Shown here one piece after another: positions 1 through 8,548 of a DNA stretch of 64,000 bases. The stretch lies in contig NZ_NIUY01000003.1 of the NCBI RefSeq assembly GCF_002205795.1, positions 124,001 to 188,000 of the forward strand, given 5' to 3'. The DNA is from Chryseobacterium sp. VAUSW3. Its GTDB lineage: Bacteria > Bacteroidota > Bacteroidia > Flavobacteriales > Weeksellaceae. How positions within the stretch are numbered: position 1 is the first letter of the stretch; the number at the start of each line of letters is the position of its first letter. Position numbers and translations under genes: made by a program. The notes below the pieces were generated by a model. The model ran no database searches. It had not been told where the DNA came from and saw nothing but the letters and a program-made list of their open reading frames with translations.

Positions 1-513
1 GATTTTGTTACTACAAAAGAAAATTACCTTAAATTATTAGAAAAAGGAGAAAAAACCTGGGAAACTTATACCATTTTGGGCGACTGCGAATTTCACCTGG
101 GAAACTCAGAAGATGCGATTGCCTATTACCGGAAAGCCCAGGAGAAAAACCCCGTGTATGCAGGCCTTTATTTACGCATGGGAAATGTTTTGAGGAAGCA
201 AGGAAAGTTTGAGGAAGCAATCATCAATTTCCGGAAGATGACGATTACAGAACCCGAAAATCCACAGATTTACAATATGATTTCCAGTACGTATTATGAA
301 AATGGCGAATTTCTGGCGGCTTTAGATGCGATTGATATGATGGTGAAATTTGGCGGAGAAAATTTAGATTCAAGCTATGGGCGATCTCTTGCTTATATTA
401 AATTGAACAGAATTCCAGAAGCTTGCATCGAGCTTGAAAAGGCCGATCAATTGGATAAGCAGAATGAACGCCGGGACATTGATGTGATGAAAGCCCTGCA
501 TTGCGTTAAATAG
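1..513 (+). CDS. TPR-repeat protein, 5' end outside window
   Basis: The frame is open from base 1, so the gene starts upstream of the window; the visible part is 170 codons. The sequence is a series of 34-residue helical hairpins of the tetratricopeptide type, with motifs such as AIAYYRKAQEKNP, LYLRMGNVLRKQGKFEEAI and IYNMISSTYYENGEFLAALDAI. TPR arrays hold protein partners together; no catalytic domain is visible in this part. The TTG near position 76 lies inside the repeat array and is not a credible start. The specific role cannot be told from the C-terminal part alone. Confidence 0.85.
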   Translation, partial: DFVTTKENYLKLLEKGEKTWETYTILGDCEFHLGNSEDAIAYYRKAQEKNPVYAGLYLRMGNVLRKQGKFEEAIINFRKMTITEPENPQIYNMISSTYYENGEFLAALDAIDMMVKFGGENLDSSYGRSLAYIKLNRIPEACIELEKADQLDKQNERRDIDVMKALHCVK

Positions 514-567
514 TTCTGTATTTCTGGCTCAAAGAAAAATGAATGCAATTACAGTCGCATTCAAAAA

Positions 568-1146
568 TTACTTAAGTTCGTTCACGGTTTTTGCGACCGC
601 GTCCGAATTGATTCCGGAGCCTTCTTCCTGGCTTACCAGTTCGCCGTTTCGGTTGAAAACACTGATGATATTGGAGTGTGAAAACTCGATTGGAGAAATT
701 TTCTTGTATTTCACCGCAAGTACATTCGCAAACTCGCGGGTAGATTCTTCATCACTTTTCAGGAAAATCCACGGTTCGGAATCCATATTTCTTTCTGCTG
801 CGAATTTTTTCAGTACTTCTGGTGTATCGTTCGTCGGATCTATGGAAATAAGAACCAGTGAAGTGTCCTTCAGTTTGTTTTTTTCAATTTTAGCATGAAT
901 TTTCTTCATATCGCCAACAAGAATAGGGCACGCCGTTCTGCAGCTGGTGAAAATCATGACCATGACGAGATTCTTTCCTTTCAAATCTTTTAACTGAAGT
1001 TCCTCGGCATCCTGATTCTGCCATTTTGAATCGAGCAAAAAGATAGAACTGTTCGCATTTTCTTTATTCTGAGCAGTTTGTTCCGTATTTTCTTTGCACG
1101 ATAAAATGGTAAGTACCGAAAAAAGGAAGAGCAATATATTTTTCAT
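568..1146 (-). CDS. SCO1/SenC family copper-binding lipoprotein
   Basis: A 192-residue thioredoxin-fold protein of the SCO family, which delivers copper to, or keeps reduced, copper centres of cuproenzymes outside the cytoplasm. Seen: an SPII signal with lipobox ending at Cys17, the copper-binding CxxxC pair at Cys69 and Cys73 (TSCRTACP), and a histidine near 157 (FSHSN) where the family has its third ligand. The start at 1146 is preferred over one at 1188 because it gives a clean lipoprotein signal and does not overlap the gene upstream. It is the last gene of nirK-FGE-SCO, so the copper of NirK is its likely target (inference). SCO proteins more often serve cytochrome oxidase, but no oxidase gene is nearby. 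Confidence 0.85.
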   Translation of the reverse strand: MKNILLFLFSVLTILSCKENTEQTAQNKENANSSIFLLDSKWQNQDAEELQLKDLKGKNLVMVMIFTSCRTACPILVGDMKKIHAKIEKNKLKDTSLVLISIDPTNDTPEVLKKFAAERNMDSEPWIFLKSDEESTREFANVLAVKYKKISPIEFSHSNIISVFNRNGELVSQEEGSGINSDAVAKTVNELK

Positions 1147-1147
1147 G

Positions 1148-1984
1148 TTATTGAAGGTTTTTGGCGCATCTGAACCCGAGGTTTTCAACGGTATAATTCG
1201 CTTTTAAACTCGATCGGAATGCATAGCGCATGAATGAAGCGTAATTTAGCACGTCGGTGGCACTTGTTGCAGCAGATGCGCAGAAAAGTCCCTTGTCATC
1301 GTACTCCCCGGTTCTCGAATCACTGGTAGTCATGATTGAATTAAAATCATCCGTCCATTCCCAAACCAGATCGAACATGTTGTAGACACGCCAGTAATTG
1401 GGTTTTGAAATTTTTACTTTGTTCCGCTCCCTGAATTTTTCGTTATAAAGATTGATGAGGTGTGCAGAATAATTCGGTTTGTTTCTGGCGTTGGCAGTTT
1501 CTTCGTCGGCCATGGCGACATATTCCCATTCATCCATGGTAGGCAGGCGTTTGCCGGCACTTTTTGCATAAGCTTTCGCTGCAAACCAGGAAACAAAAGT
1601 TACGGGCGCATCAGGGTCAGCATTTTTTGGTAATGTTTCGTCATTCTGCCAGTCTCTGAGGTAAGTTTCGTCAGCAAAAATGGCTTTTACATTGCTGCGT
1701 TTCCACTTGGGGTTTTTCTTTACAAAATCCAGAAATTCCTGGTTGGTAACGGGTCTTTCATCCAGTAAAAAATCCTGAACTTCTACCAGAGCACTGTCGC
1801 TTCCATAAAAAGGCTGGTATTTTCCTCCTTTTATGGTAACCATCTTCACATCAGGATTTATTTTTACTTCCTTTGTTTGTGTGATTACTTCTTTGGAGGT
1901 GTTTTCTGCAGCCGTTTCTGTGCAGCTTTGTAAAATAAAAAAGAAACCGCTGAAGTAGAGGACTGTTTTTAAAATTGCGTACAT
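1148..1984 (-). CDS. FGE/SUMF1-fold lipoprotein next to nirK
   Basis: A 278-residue protein with an SPII signal (lipobox ending at Cys21) and one formylglycine-generating-enzyme fold: GGKYQPFYGSDSA and RPVTNQEFLDFVKKNP in the N-terminal half, PVTFVSWFAAKAYAKSAGKR and LPTMDEWEYVA in the middle, and SLKANYTVENLGFRC at the end. Aligned by eye to the C-terminal motif of FGE, the two catalytic cysteines appear replaced (Ala and Tyr), so it is probably a binding or assembly factor rather than a sulfatase-modifying enzyme. It lies between nirK (30 bp upstream) and the SCO gene (1 bp downstream) and is probably co-transcribed. The role in nitrite reductase maturation is inference. Confidence 0.8.
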   Translation of the reverse strand: MYAILKTVLYFSGFFFILQSCTETAAENTSKEVITQTKEVKINPDVKMVTIKGGKYQPFYGSDSALVEVQDFLLDERPVTNQEFLDFVKKNPKWKRSNVKAIFADETYLRDWQNDETLPKNADPDAPVTFVSWFAAKAYAKSAGKRLPTMDEWEYVAMADEETANARNKPNYSAHLINLYNEKFRERNKVKISKPNYWRVYNMFDLVWEWTDDFNSIMTTSDSRTGEYDDKGLFCASAATSATDVLNYASFMRYAFRSSLKANYTVENLGFRCAKNLQ

Positions 1985-2014
1985 AGCAGTTTCTTTTTTA
2001 TTGATGATTTATAA

Positions 2015-3049
2015 TTACTGAACCTTATTGTAAACCTGTGGATTTTTCTCTCCGGTAACTTTCAGTTTTCCAATTGCACCTTTATTGAATGCTCGGAAGA
2101 TGGAGTGGTCTACAAGTACATATTCGCCGGGTTCTTCTACTTTAAACTCTACGATTACCGCTCCACCAGCTGGAATTAATGTGGTTTGAACGTTTTCGTT
2201 GATTTTAGAGCCACCTTCAACATACACTCTGTCGAAAATTTCGCCGATTACGTGGAAAGATGAAGCAAGGTTTGGTCCTGCGTTTCCTACATAAAGTCTT
2301 ACGGTTTCACCTACTTTAGCTTCAAGCATTTTGTCGCCCATCAGTGCATTTTTCTTACCGTTGAAGACTACATACGTTGGGTTTTCGTCAACACCTTTGT
2401 CCTGATCGAAGTCCTGAAGACCTTTTTCATCAGTTTTTCCTTTGGTATAGAATTCACTCTGCATGATGTAATATTCGCGGTCAACTTTTGGCAATCCGCC
2501 TGCAGGTTCCACTAAAATCAAACCATACATCCCGTTGGCAATGTGCATCGGAACGGGTGCAGCAGCACAGTGATAAACATACAGTCCAGGATTAAGGGCT
2601 TTGAAATTAAAAATTGCGGTTTTTCCAGGGGCCACATTTGTAGCTTCTGCACCGCCACCAGGACCGTTCACAGCATGAAGGTCGATATTATGAGGCATTA
2701 CGCTGTTACTTGCGTTTTTCAGGTGAAGTTCTACTTCGTCACCAACGCGGATTCTGATGAAAGTTCCGGGAACTGTACTGTTGAAAGTCCAGAATTTGTA
2801 GGTAACGCCATCGGCCAGTTCGCCTTCTTCTTCAGTTGCTTCCAGATGAACAATTACTTTTTTTGCAGCTCTGTCGCCAACGGGTGCCGGAACTGTAGGT
2901 GGATTTACTTTCTGCTGGGTTTCAGTTTCTCCGCTTACTTTAATTTCCATGGTGTTCTCGGAAGACTTTGCCGATGAATCTGTCGGGTTCTGTTTGCACG
3001 CCTGAAGGGTTAAAAGGGCCACTGCAAAGGTTGTGAAAATCTGTTTCAT
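2015..3049 (-). CDS. nirK: Copper-containing nitrite reductase NirK (lipoprotein)
   Basis: Reduces nitrite to nitric oxide in the periplasm. The 344-residue protein has two cupredoxin domains. All expected metal ligands are visible: type 1 copper His120, Cys161, His169 and Met174 ([19 protein letters not shown]); type 2 copper His125, His160 and the His of [10 protein letters not shown]; catalytic Asp123 and the His of [10 protein letters not shown] are also there. The signal peptide carries a lipobox ending at Cys18, so the enzyme is probably membrane-anchored, as in other Bacteroidota. It leads the unit nirK-FGE-SCO. No nitric oxide or nitrous oxide reductase gene lies nearby. A palindrome overlapping its predicted -7 box suggests repression control. 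Confidence 0.95.
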   Translation of the reverse strand: MKQIFTTFAVALLTLQACKQNPTDSSAKSSENTMEIKVSGETETQQKVNPPTVPAPVGDRAAKKVIVHLEATEEEGELADGVTYKFWTFNSTVPGTFIRIRVGDEVELHLKNASNSVMPHNIDLHAVNGPGGGAEATNVAPGKTAIFNFKALNPGLYVYHCAAAPVPMHIANGMYGLILVEPAGGLPKVDREYYIMQSEFYTKGKTDEKGLQDFDQDKGVDENPTYVVFNGKKNALMGDKMLEAKVGETVRLYVGNAGPNLASSFHVIGEIFDRVYVEGGSKINENVQTTLIPAGGAVIVEFKVEEPGEYVLVDHSIFRAFNKGAIGKLKVTGEKNPQVYNKVQ

Positions 3050-3077
3050 TTATAATATTCTTTTTGTTGTTTTTTAA

Positions 3078-3095
3078 TAGGACAAATTTATCCTA
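3078..3095 (-). promoter_or_regulatory. Candidate nirK operator overlapping -7 box
   Basis: TAGGACAAATTTATCCTA is an 18-bp palindrome with one mismatched pair, 28 bp upstream of the nirK start. Read on the minus strand it contains TAAATTTG, a perfect match to the flavobacterial -7 box TAnnTTTG (3083-3090). A dimeric regulator bound here would cover the promoter core, which suggests repression, for example by a nitric-oxide-responsive protein (inference). No clear -33 box is seen. Confidence 0.5.
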
Positions 3096-3179
3096 ATTAA
3101 ATCATTTCTGGAAATTATGCCTTATGAGTTTTATCATTTTAATCTTCTGAACTAATTTTTCTTGGTTCATTTAGCAAAA

Positions 3180-3629
3180 TCAGGGGGCAGAAAGTTTCAG
3201 AATAAGCGGCTCATTAATCAATTTTTGAGAATAATATTTGGATTCGCATACATTAGATCGCATCGTATAAGATCCTTTGGCTATTTTAAAATGATTTTTG
3301 CTGTTTTTCGGAACCGGCAGATTGTAAATTTCATTTCCCTTTACCGCTACCAGCCTTACGATGATATTGCACCCGGACAGGTTGTCGATGACCGCAACCG
3401 TGTAGGGATCTGCAGGATCTGTATCATTAAGAAGATAAGTAAGCACTTCGGCGGTTTTCTTGTTTTTATCGATTTGGTCTTTTTCCATCAGGTCTGCGAA
3501 TTCTTTTTTCTCACTGGATTCAGGAGAAACTGAAGGAGCGGAATAGGAGCCGGAATTTGTACGCAATCCGTTGCAGTTAAACAACAGTAATTGGGTGAGA
3601 AATAAAGAGATCGTTTTGAAGTATTTCAT
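3180..3629 (-). CDS. Small lipoprotein, possibly DUF6759-like
   Basis: A 149-residue protein with an N-terminal hydrophobic segment ending in a lipobox-like LLFNC (Cys19). A Ser/Pro-rich linker follows, then a charged helix (KKEFADLMEKDQIDKNKKTAEVLTYLL) and a compact domain with YTVAVIDNLSGCNIIVRLV. It resembles a lipoprotein family common in Chryseobacterium that I recall as DUF6759, whose function is unknown; the assignment is from memory. It stands alone, with no operon partner. Confidence 0.6.
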   Translation of the reverse strand: MKYFKTISLFLTQLLLFNCNGLRTNSGSYSAPSVSPESSEKKEFADLMEKDQIDKNKKTAEVLTYLLNDTDPADPYTVAVIDNLSGCNIIVRLVAVKGNEIYNLPVPKNSKNHFKIAKGSYTMRSNVCESKYYSQKLINEPLILKLSAP

Positions 3630-3795
3630 GTGACCTAATTTATGAAAATAATTTAAATGTAATATGTAAAGCTCAGTACGAAAAATTATGATTAGATTAA
3701 TATGAAATAGGATTATTTATTTTAACTTTGTTAAAAATCACATCAAAATGATTTTTCATCAATAATACCCATATTAAACTATTAAAAAAAGAATC

Positions 3796-4377
3796 ATGAA
3801 AAAAACTTTACTTACGTTATTGCTGGTATCTTCCGCCATTAATATTAAAGCACAAGCTGAGCCATTTTTAGGACAGATTGCATTTGTTGCATTTAATTTT
3901 GCTCCTCAAGGTTGGGCGGAGTGCAATGGACAGTTGTTATCAATCAGCCAGAACACGGCTTTATTCTCCCTTCTTGGAACTATGTATGGCGGAAACGGAC
4001 AAACTACTTTTGCTTTACCGGATATGCGTGGAAGGGTTATTGTTCATGCGGGAACAGGTAATGGCCTTTCTCCCAAAACACAGGGACAAATTGGCGGAGC
4101 GGAAACGCATACATTAATTACGACTGAAATGCCTACGCACAGCCATATTGTAAGAGCAACCAGTGATGAAGGAAATGCAAATTTACCAACTGGAGCTGTA
4201 CCTGCGAATACAAAAGCGCTGGATAAAGAATACAGCACGGGTACAAATCTGGATGTTACCATGAATCAGCAGATGGTGGGAGTAGCTGGTGGAAGCCAAC
4301 CACATAACAACATGCAACCTTACCTTTCTTTGAAATGCATTATTGCTACTCAGGGTATTTATCCGTCAAGACCATAA
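3796..4377 (+). CDS. Secreted phage tail-collar-like protein
   Basis: A 193-residue protein with a Sec signal peptide ending near residue 20 (NIKAQA), followed by a tail-collar fold: EPFLGQIAFVAFNFAPQGWAECNGQLLSI, LFSLLGTMYGGNGQTTFALPDMRGR and a C-terminal HNNMQPYLSLKCIIATQGIYP. This family includes the so-called microcystin-dependent proteins. A Sec signal and no phage genes nearby argue that it is an exported structural or adhesive protein and not prophage debris. The next gene begins 3 bp after its stop, so the two are probably one operon. Confidence 0.8.
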   Translation: MKKTLLTLLLVSSAINIKAQAEPFLGQIAFVAFNFAPQGWAECNGQLLSISQNTALFSLLGTMYGGNGQTTFALPDMRGRVIVHAGTGNGLSPKTQGQIGGAETHTLITTEMPTHSHIVRATSDEGNANLPTGAVPANTKALDKEYSTGTNLDVTMNQQMVGVAGGSQPHNNMQPYLSLKCIIATQGIYPSRP

Positions 4378-4380
4378 GCT

Positions 4381-5073
4381 ATGAAGAAGATTTTTAGCTT
4401 TTTAACAGTAGCAGCGGGTACATTTTTCTTCGCTCAGAGTACCATTAACTTCAATGGGTGTCATAATCTGTTTGAAAATCAGGATTTTATCTTTACCCAA
4501 ACAGGAGTCAGTACCAATAATAAAAAGATCTACATCACTACTCCCGTAAACGGTGATCAGGAATGTGGAGGGTTGGGTACCTGCGAATTTAAAATAGAGT
4601 GGAATACTACGCAGAACCGGTGGGAATTTCTAGCCGATAGTGGTAACGGAGATTTCGTGAACCCTTATCTGCTTTATTACAACTCCACAGGCAACAGCAG
4701 TGCACTGAACCCGCCCAGTAATACTGTAGGAACGTGGGTTGAAAATGTTGCCATCACTGAAGGCGCCTGTGGTGGAAATCTTACTGATACCAACTCAACA
4801 ATTAGTGGAGATGTACATACTTCTATACTCGGAGCAACAGCAGTAAAAAAAGGGAAAATACAGATGTTTCCGAATCCGGTTTCGGATTTTATGACTATTA
4901 CTGGTGTTTCGAATGCAAGTTCGCTTCAGATCTTCAATTCTGGAGGACAACTTGTGAAATCTTTAGATTTTACCACCAAACTTAATTTAAGTAGTTTGAA
5001 ATCTGGACTTTATATTCTGAAGGTTATTTCATCAGATTCTACCACTACCGAACTGAAATTTATTAAAAAGTAA
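4381..5073 (+). CDS. T9SS type A sorted secreted protein
   Basis: A 230-residue protein with a signal peptide (cut near FFFAQS) and a C-terminal type A sorting domain from about residue 160, starting MFPNPVSDFMTITG and ending LKSGLYILKVISSDSTTTELKFIKK. This domain directs export through the type IX system. The middle (residues 20-150) has four to five cysteines and no domain that I recognise. It follows the tail-collar gene by 3 bp and shares the terminator at 5091, so both products are likely exported together. Confidence 0.8.
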   Translation: MKKIFSFLTVAAGTFFFAQSTINFNGCHNLFENQDFIFTQTGVSTNNKKIYITTPVNGDQECGGLGTCEFKIEWNTTQNRWEFLADSGNGDFVNPYLLYYNSTGNSSALNPPSNTVGTWVENVAITEGACGGNLTDTNSTISGDVHTSILGATAVKKGKIQMFPNPVSDFMTITGVSNASSLQIFNSGGQLVKSLDFTTKLNLSSLKSGLYILKVISSDSTTTELKFIKK

Positions 5074-5090
5074 TTTTTAAATCATTTATT

Positions 5091-5125
5091 AAAAAGGCGG
5101 CCACAGGATTCTGTGGCCGCCTTTT
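5091..5125. terminator. Bidirectional intrinsic terminator
   Basis: An 11-bp perfect stem GGCGGCCACAG / CTGTGGCCGCC with a 4-nt loop, preceded by five A and followed by four T. It sits between two convergent genes (T9SS protein and guaB) and can serve both strands. Confidence 0.9.
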
Positions 5126-5142
5126 GTATGTTTTTAATGTTC

Positions 5143-6603
5143 CTAAAGCGAATAATTCGGAGCTTCTTGAGTAATAATAACATCATGAGGATGAGATTCT
5201 TTCAGTCCGCTTCCCGTGATCATCACCATCTTGCCGTCTTTCTGTAAAGTGTCGATGTCTTTTGTCCCGCAATAGCCCATACCAGCGCGGATTCCGCCGG
5301 TCAATTGGAAAACAACTTCTTCTAATTTTCCCTTGTGAGGAACTCGCCCTTCAATCCCTTCTGGAACGAATTTTTTGGCTTCACTTTGGAAATATCTTTC
5401 TTTTCCACCACGTCTCATTGCCGAGAGTGAACCCATTCCTTGATATGATTTGAATTTTCTTCCCTGGAAAATAATTTCCTCACCTGGAGCTTCATCAGTA
5501 CCCGCAAGAAGTGAACCGAGCATCACAGCATTTGCACCGGAAGCCAGAGCTTTCACGATATCTCCGGAAAGTTTGATTCCACCATCTGCGATTACGGCTA
5601 CATTTTTTGTCTTAGCATATTCAAAAACATTATAAATAGCAGAAAGTTGAGGAACACCAACTCCCGCAACAACTCTTGTAGTACAGATTGAGCCAGGACC
5701 AACACCTACTTTCAGCACATTTGCGCCAGCTTCGATGAGGTCTTTTGCAGCGTCTGCAGTCACGATATTACCACCTACAATATCCAGATCTGGGAAAGCC
5801 GTACGGATTTCTTTAATTTTATCTAAAACTCCTTTCGAATGGCCATGAGCAGAATCAACTGCGATAATGTCGACACCGGCTTTTACCAATGCAGCAACGC
5901 GATCCATCGTATCTTCGCCAACACCAACGCCTGCTCCAACGATGAGGCGACCGTTTTGGTCTTTATTGGCATTGGGATATTCCAATTGATTGTCGATATC
6001 TTTAATGGTGATTAAACCCACCAATTTGAATTCTTTGTCCACAATTGGAAGTTTTTCCACTCGGTTTTGAAGAAGAATCGCTTTAGCTTGTTCGAGATTG
6101 GTTTCTTTGTCGGAAGTGATGAGTTGTTCTTTGGTCATCAGTTCTTCCACCTTTGCATCGAGGTTTTCCTGGTATTTTACATCTCTGTTGGTGATGATTC
6201 CGATAAGTTTGTTATCAGCATCAACCACGGGCAGTCCGGAAATTTTGAAATTAGCCATCATTTCTTTTGCCTGAGCTAAAGTATGATCTTTGGATAAAGT
6301 CACCGGATCGGAAATCATTCCGTTTTCCGAACGTTTTACGCGGTAAACTTGCTCGGCCTGTTCGGTAATGGGCATGTTTTTGTGGATGAAACCAATACCT
6401 CCAACTCTCGCCATTGCAATGGCCATTTCGGCTTCGGTAACTGTATCCATCGCAGCGGAAACGATCGGTGCATTGAGCGTAATTTTATCGGAAAGTCTTG
6501 ATTTAAGGGAAACCTGATTAGGCAGAACTTCTGAGTAAGAAGGGATAAGTAGAACGTCATCGAAAGTGATGGCAGTTTCTACGATTTTGTTGTGAATAGA
6601 CAT
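5143..6603 (-). CDS. guaB: IMP dehydrogenase
   Basis: Oxidises IMP to XMP with NAD+, the committed step of GMP synthesis, in the cytoplasm. The 486 residues have the usual layout: start of the barrel ([18 protein letters not shown]), two CBS domains at about 95-205 ([27 protein letters not shown]), then the catalytic loop [11 protein letters not shown] with nucleophile Cys307, the substrate loop [14 protein letters not shown] and the flap [13 protein letters not shown]. Full length, single gene, converging on the terminator at 5091. Confidence 0.97.
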   Translation of the reverse strand: MSIHNKIVETAITFDDVLLIPSYSEVLPNQVSLKSRLSDKITLNAPIVSAAMDTVTEAEMAIAMARVGGIGFIHKNMPITEQAEQVYRVKRSENGMISDPVTLSKDHTLAQAKEMMANFKISGLPVVDADNKLIGIITNRDVKYQENLDAKVEELMTKEQLITSDKETNLEQAKAILLQNRVEKLPIVDKEFKLVGLITIKDIDNQLEYPNANKDQNGRLIVGAGVGVGEDTMDRVAALVKAGVDIIAVDSAHGHSKGVLDKIKEIRTAFPDLDIVGGNIVTADAAKDLIEAGANVLKVGVGPGSICTTRVVAGVGVPQLSAIYNVFEYAKTKNVAVIADGGIKLSGDIVKALASGANAVMLGSLLAGTDEAPGEEIIFQGRKFKSYQGMGSLSAMRRGGKERYFQSEAKKFVPEGIEGRVPHKGKLEEVVFQLTGGIRAGMGYCGTKDIDTLQKDGKMVMITGSGLKESHPHDVIITQEAPNYSL

Positions 6604-6616
6604 CTTTACTTTCTTG

Positions 6617-6624
6617 CAAAATTA
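6617..6624 (-). promoter_or_regulatory. guaB -7 promoter box
   Basis: Reads TAATTTTG on the minus strand, matching TAnnTTTG, 13 bp before the guaB start. No good -33 box was found. Confidence 0.4.
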
Positions 6625-6697
6625 TGGTTTTTTTTTGGAAAATCGAAATTGAGTTTTTCTTTCGTATTAAAAAAAGCGATCACGCAATGTTATCTTC

Positions 6698-6726
6698 AAA
6701 AAAAATAACAGCAATAGCGTTGCTGT
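6698..6726 (-). terminator. Intrinsic terminator after DUF4252 gene
   Basis: On the minus strand ACAGCAA and TTGCTGT form a 7-bp stem with a 5-nt loop, followed by a T-rich run. It lies just beyond the stop of the gene at 6739. Confidence 0.65.
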
Positions 6727-6738
6727 CATTTCTAATTT

Positions 6739-7260
6739 TTATTTCAAAGTCATTTTTTTTACATCATTTTTCTCAGAATAATTGATGATTCGTGAGATGT
6801 CGTCGGGGGTGAATTTTCCTGTGACATCTACAAAAACCAGTTCTTTTCCGGAATGCACGGTGATGAGGAGTTTTTTAATCACATCGCCGCTGTGTTTTGC
6901 TTGGAAATTAATGGTTTCATTGGCCTTTTTTACAGTCATCCATTCTTCAAAATTATTGGAAGTAAGGTATTTGGCAAAATCACCCAACATTTCCTTGTTG
7001 CCATTTTCCACGGTCATCACCTTCACATCTGAAACTTTTTTGATGAGGTTGATGAGTTCTTCGCTTTCGCCATCTTCTTTCAAAGCTTTTTTCACGATAG
7101 GTTTAGCGAGAAACATGGGTACATTAACACTGGTAAATTTTGCACCGCCGTAGTCGTAATGAGGATTATCGAAAAAGCCCATTTTTGGTGTCCTCGATAC
7201 GATGCAGGATTGCAGACTCAGCAGTAATAAAGCTAAAGGAATAAGGATCAAATTTTTCAT
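6739..7260 (-). CDS. DUF4252 lipoprotein
   Basis: A 173-residue protein with a lipobox ending at Cys19 (LSLQSC) and a DUF4252 domain: a helical first half (LAKPIVKKALKEDGESEELINLIKKVSDVKVMTVENG) and a beta-rich second half ending DVTGKFTPDDISRIINY. Function of the family is unknown. It lies 11 bp after the DUF4252-GIN gene and is the last of four genes read from a sigma factor (9701) down to 6739, which suggests an envelope role under that sigma factor. Confidence 0.8.
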   Translation of the reverse strand: MKNLILIPLALLLLSLQSCIVSRTPKMGFFDNPHYDYGGAKFTSVNVPMFLAKPIVKKALKEDGESEELINLIKKVSDVKVMTVENGNKEMLGDFAKYLTSNNFEEWMTVKKANETINFQAKHSGDVIKKLLITVHSGKELVFVDVTGKFTPDDISRIINYSEKNDVKKMTLK

Positions 7261-7271
7261 GGTGAAAGTTT

Positions 7272-8537
7272 TTACAAAGGTTTCATTGACGCTCCGCCAG
7301 TGAGTGATGCATTACGCTTTACATTATTATTGCTGCGGTATCTTACACTCGCACCCGAGGTTCCGGTAACGTTAATGTTTTCAGTTGCGTTCACCTTTAT
7401 ATTTGCTGCTGATGAAGCGTTGATTTGTGATTTCTGTGTTTCCAGATCCTGTGCGTTCACTGTAGCCGCGCTGGAAACATCGAAAGTTGTTTCTTTTATT
7501 TTTCCGTATAATGTTGCCGAAGAACCGCTGGTCGCACTCATTTCGAGCTCGTCTGCATTTACATTTAGTCTTACGTTTGAACCTGAAGTTGTGGAGAGTT
7601 CTACTTTTCCCGTGGTTTCCAGATCGGCTTTCAGATTTGCTCCCGAAGTTGTGGCAATCTGAAAATAATTGCTTTTTACGGTATTCAGGGTGTTAAAATT
7701 TGCGCCTGAATTTACCGCGATTTTGCTCAGTTCCGGAGCAGAGACAGTCACACTCAGTTTTTTGAATTTCAGATTTCGGTTATTGTTGTTATCGACATAA
7801 ATTTTCAAAATATCACCTACAACTTCGGTCTTTACCAATTCCGGTCTGTCGGAATCTACCACTACTTTTTGTTTAGAATCCTGAGTGAAGGAAACATTGA
7901 TTCCTGATGAAACCTGAATGCCGCTGAAACTGGCAACTTTACGTACTTCTTCTCTTGCCGAGCCGGATGAAGTTGAAGAGTTATTGCCATCCGATCCACC
8001 CGTTGCATATATTTGCGTCTCGTTGATCAGCTTGTTCACATCATCCATAGAAATTTTCCCATCGAGCATCATTAAAACGGTATTCCCTTCAGAGCTGATA
8101 TTTAAAAGCAAATTGTCTAAAATTCCGTTGGTTGCATCAGAAGAAAGGAATTTAATTTTATTGTCTTTGCTGTTCACAGTCATCAATTCCTCATATTTCA
8201 TGTTTTTAATGGAATTGTGAATGTCGGATTGAAGACTTTGAAAATTCCCTAAATTGAGTTTGTTTTGGCTTCCCGTATTGTTTGCTACGGTCGGTTTTTC
8301 TACAATAAGGATTCGTAAACCATTAATTTTGCTGAGCAAAGGTTTTATTTGCTCGAGTTCGGAATCGTTAATATTCAGCTTGTTGAGCATGTTGAACATC
8401 GGTTTTGCAATTTTGATGGAGGTAACCCCTTCGGATTCCTGGTATTTATCAAAAAGCTGATCTAATTTGTCTTTCTGGGCATTTATTTGGATAAAATACG
8501 AGAAAGTAAGGGCGAATATTAAGAGTAATTTTTTCAT
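7272..8537 (-). CDS. Secreted DUF4252-GIN (DUF2807) fusion protein
   Basis: A 421-residue protein with a signal peptide (cleavage near NAQ, residue 21), an N-terminal DUF4252-like part (about 22-175, with KLNINDSELEQIKPLLSKI and DGKISMDDVNKLI) and a C-terminal GIN domain from about 200. The latter is a right-handed beta-helix-like repeat rich in Ser, Ala and Asn, seen as FSGIQVSSGINVSF, IAVNSGANF, TTSGANLKA, TTSGSNVRL and GTSGASVRY. GIN domains occur in exported surface proteins of Bacteroidota. The fusion of the two domains and the neighbouring stand-alone DUF4252 gene point to a shared function that is not known. Confidence 0.8.
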   Translation of the reverse strand: MKKLLLIFALTFSYFIQINAQKDKLDQLFDKYQESEGVTSIKIAKPMFNMLNKLNINDSELEQIKPLLSKINGLRILIVEKPTVANNTGSQNKLNLGNFQSLQSDIHNSIKNMKYEELMTVNSKDNKIKFLSSDATNGILDNLLLNISSEGNTVLMMLDGKISMDDVNKLINETQIYATGGSDGNNSSTSSGSAREEVRKVASFSGIQVSSGINVSFTQDSKQKVVVDSDRPELVKTEVVGDILKIYVDNNNNRNLKFKKLSVTVSAPELSKIAVNSGANFNTLNTVKSNYFQIATTSGANLKADLETTGKVELSTTSGSNVRLNVNADELEMSATSGSSATLYGKIKETTFDVSSAATVNAQDLETQKSQINASSAANIKVNATENINVTGTSGASVRYRSNNNVKRNASLTGGASMKPL

Positions 8538-8548
8538 GATTTTAAATT

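Noticed and set aside
539-898. Plus-strand 119-codon frame opposite the SCO gene
   Set aside because: Antisense to a gene with clear motifs; the translation has no recognisable domain.
2543-2977. Plus-strand 144-codon frame opposite nirK
   Set aside because: Antisense shadow; nirK has all copper ligands on the other strand.
3796-4377. Prophage
   Set aside because: The tail-collar-like gene has a Sec signal and no other phage gene is near.
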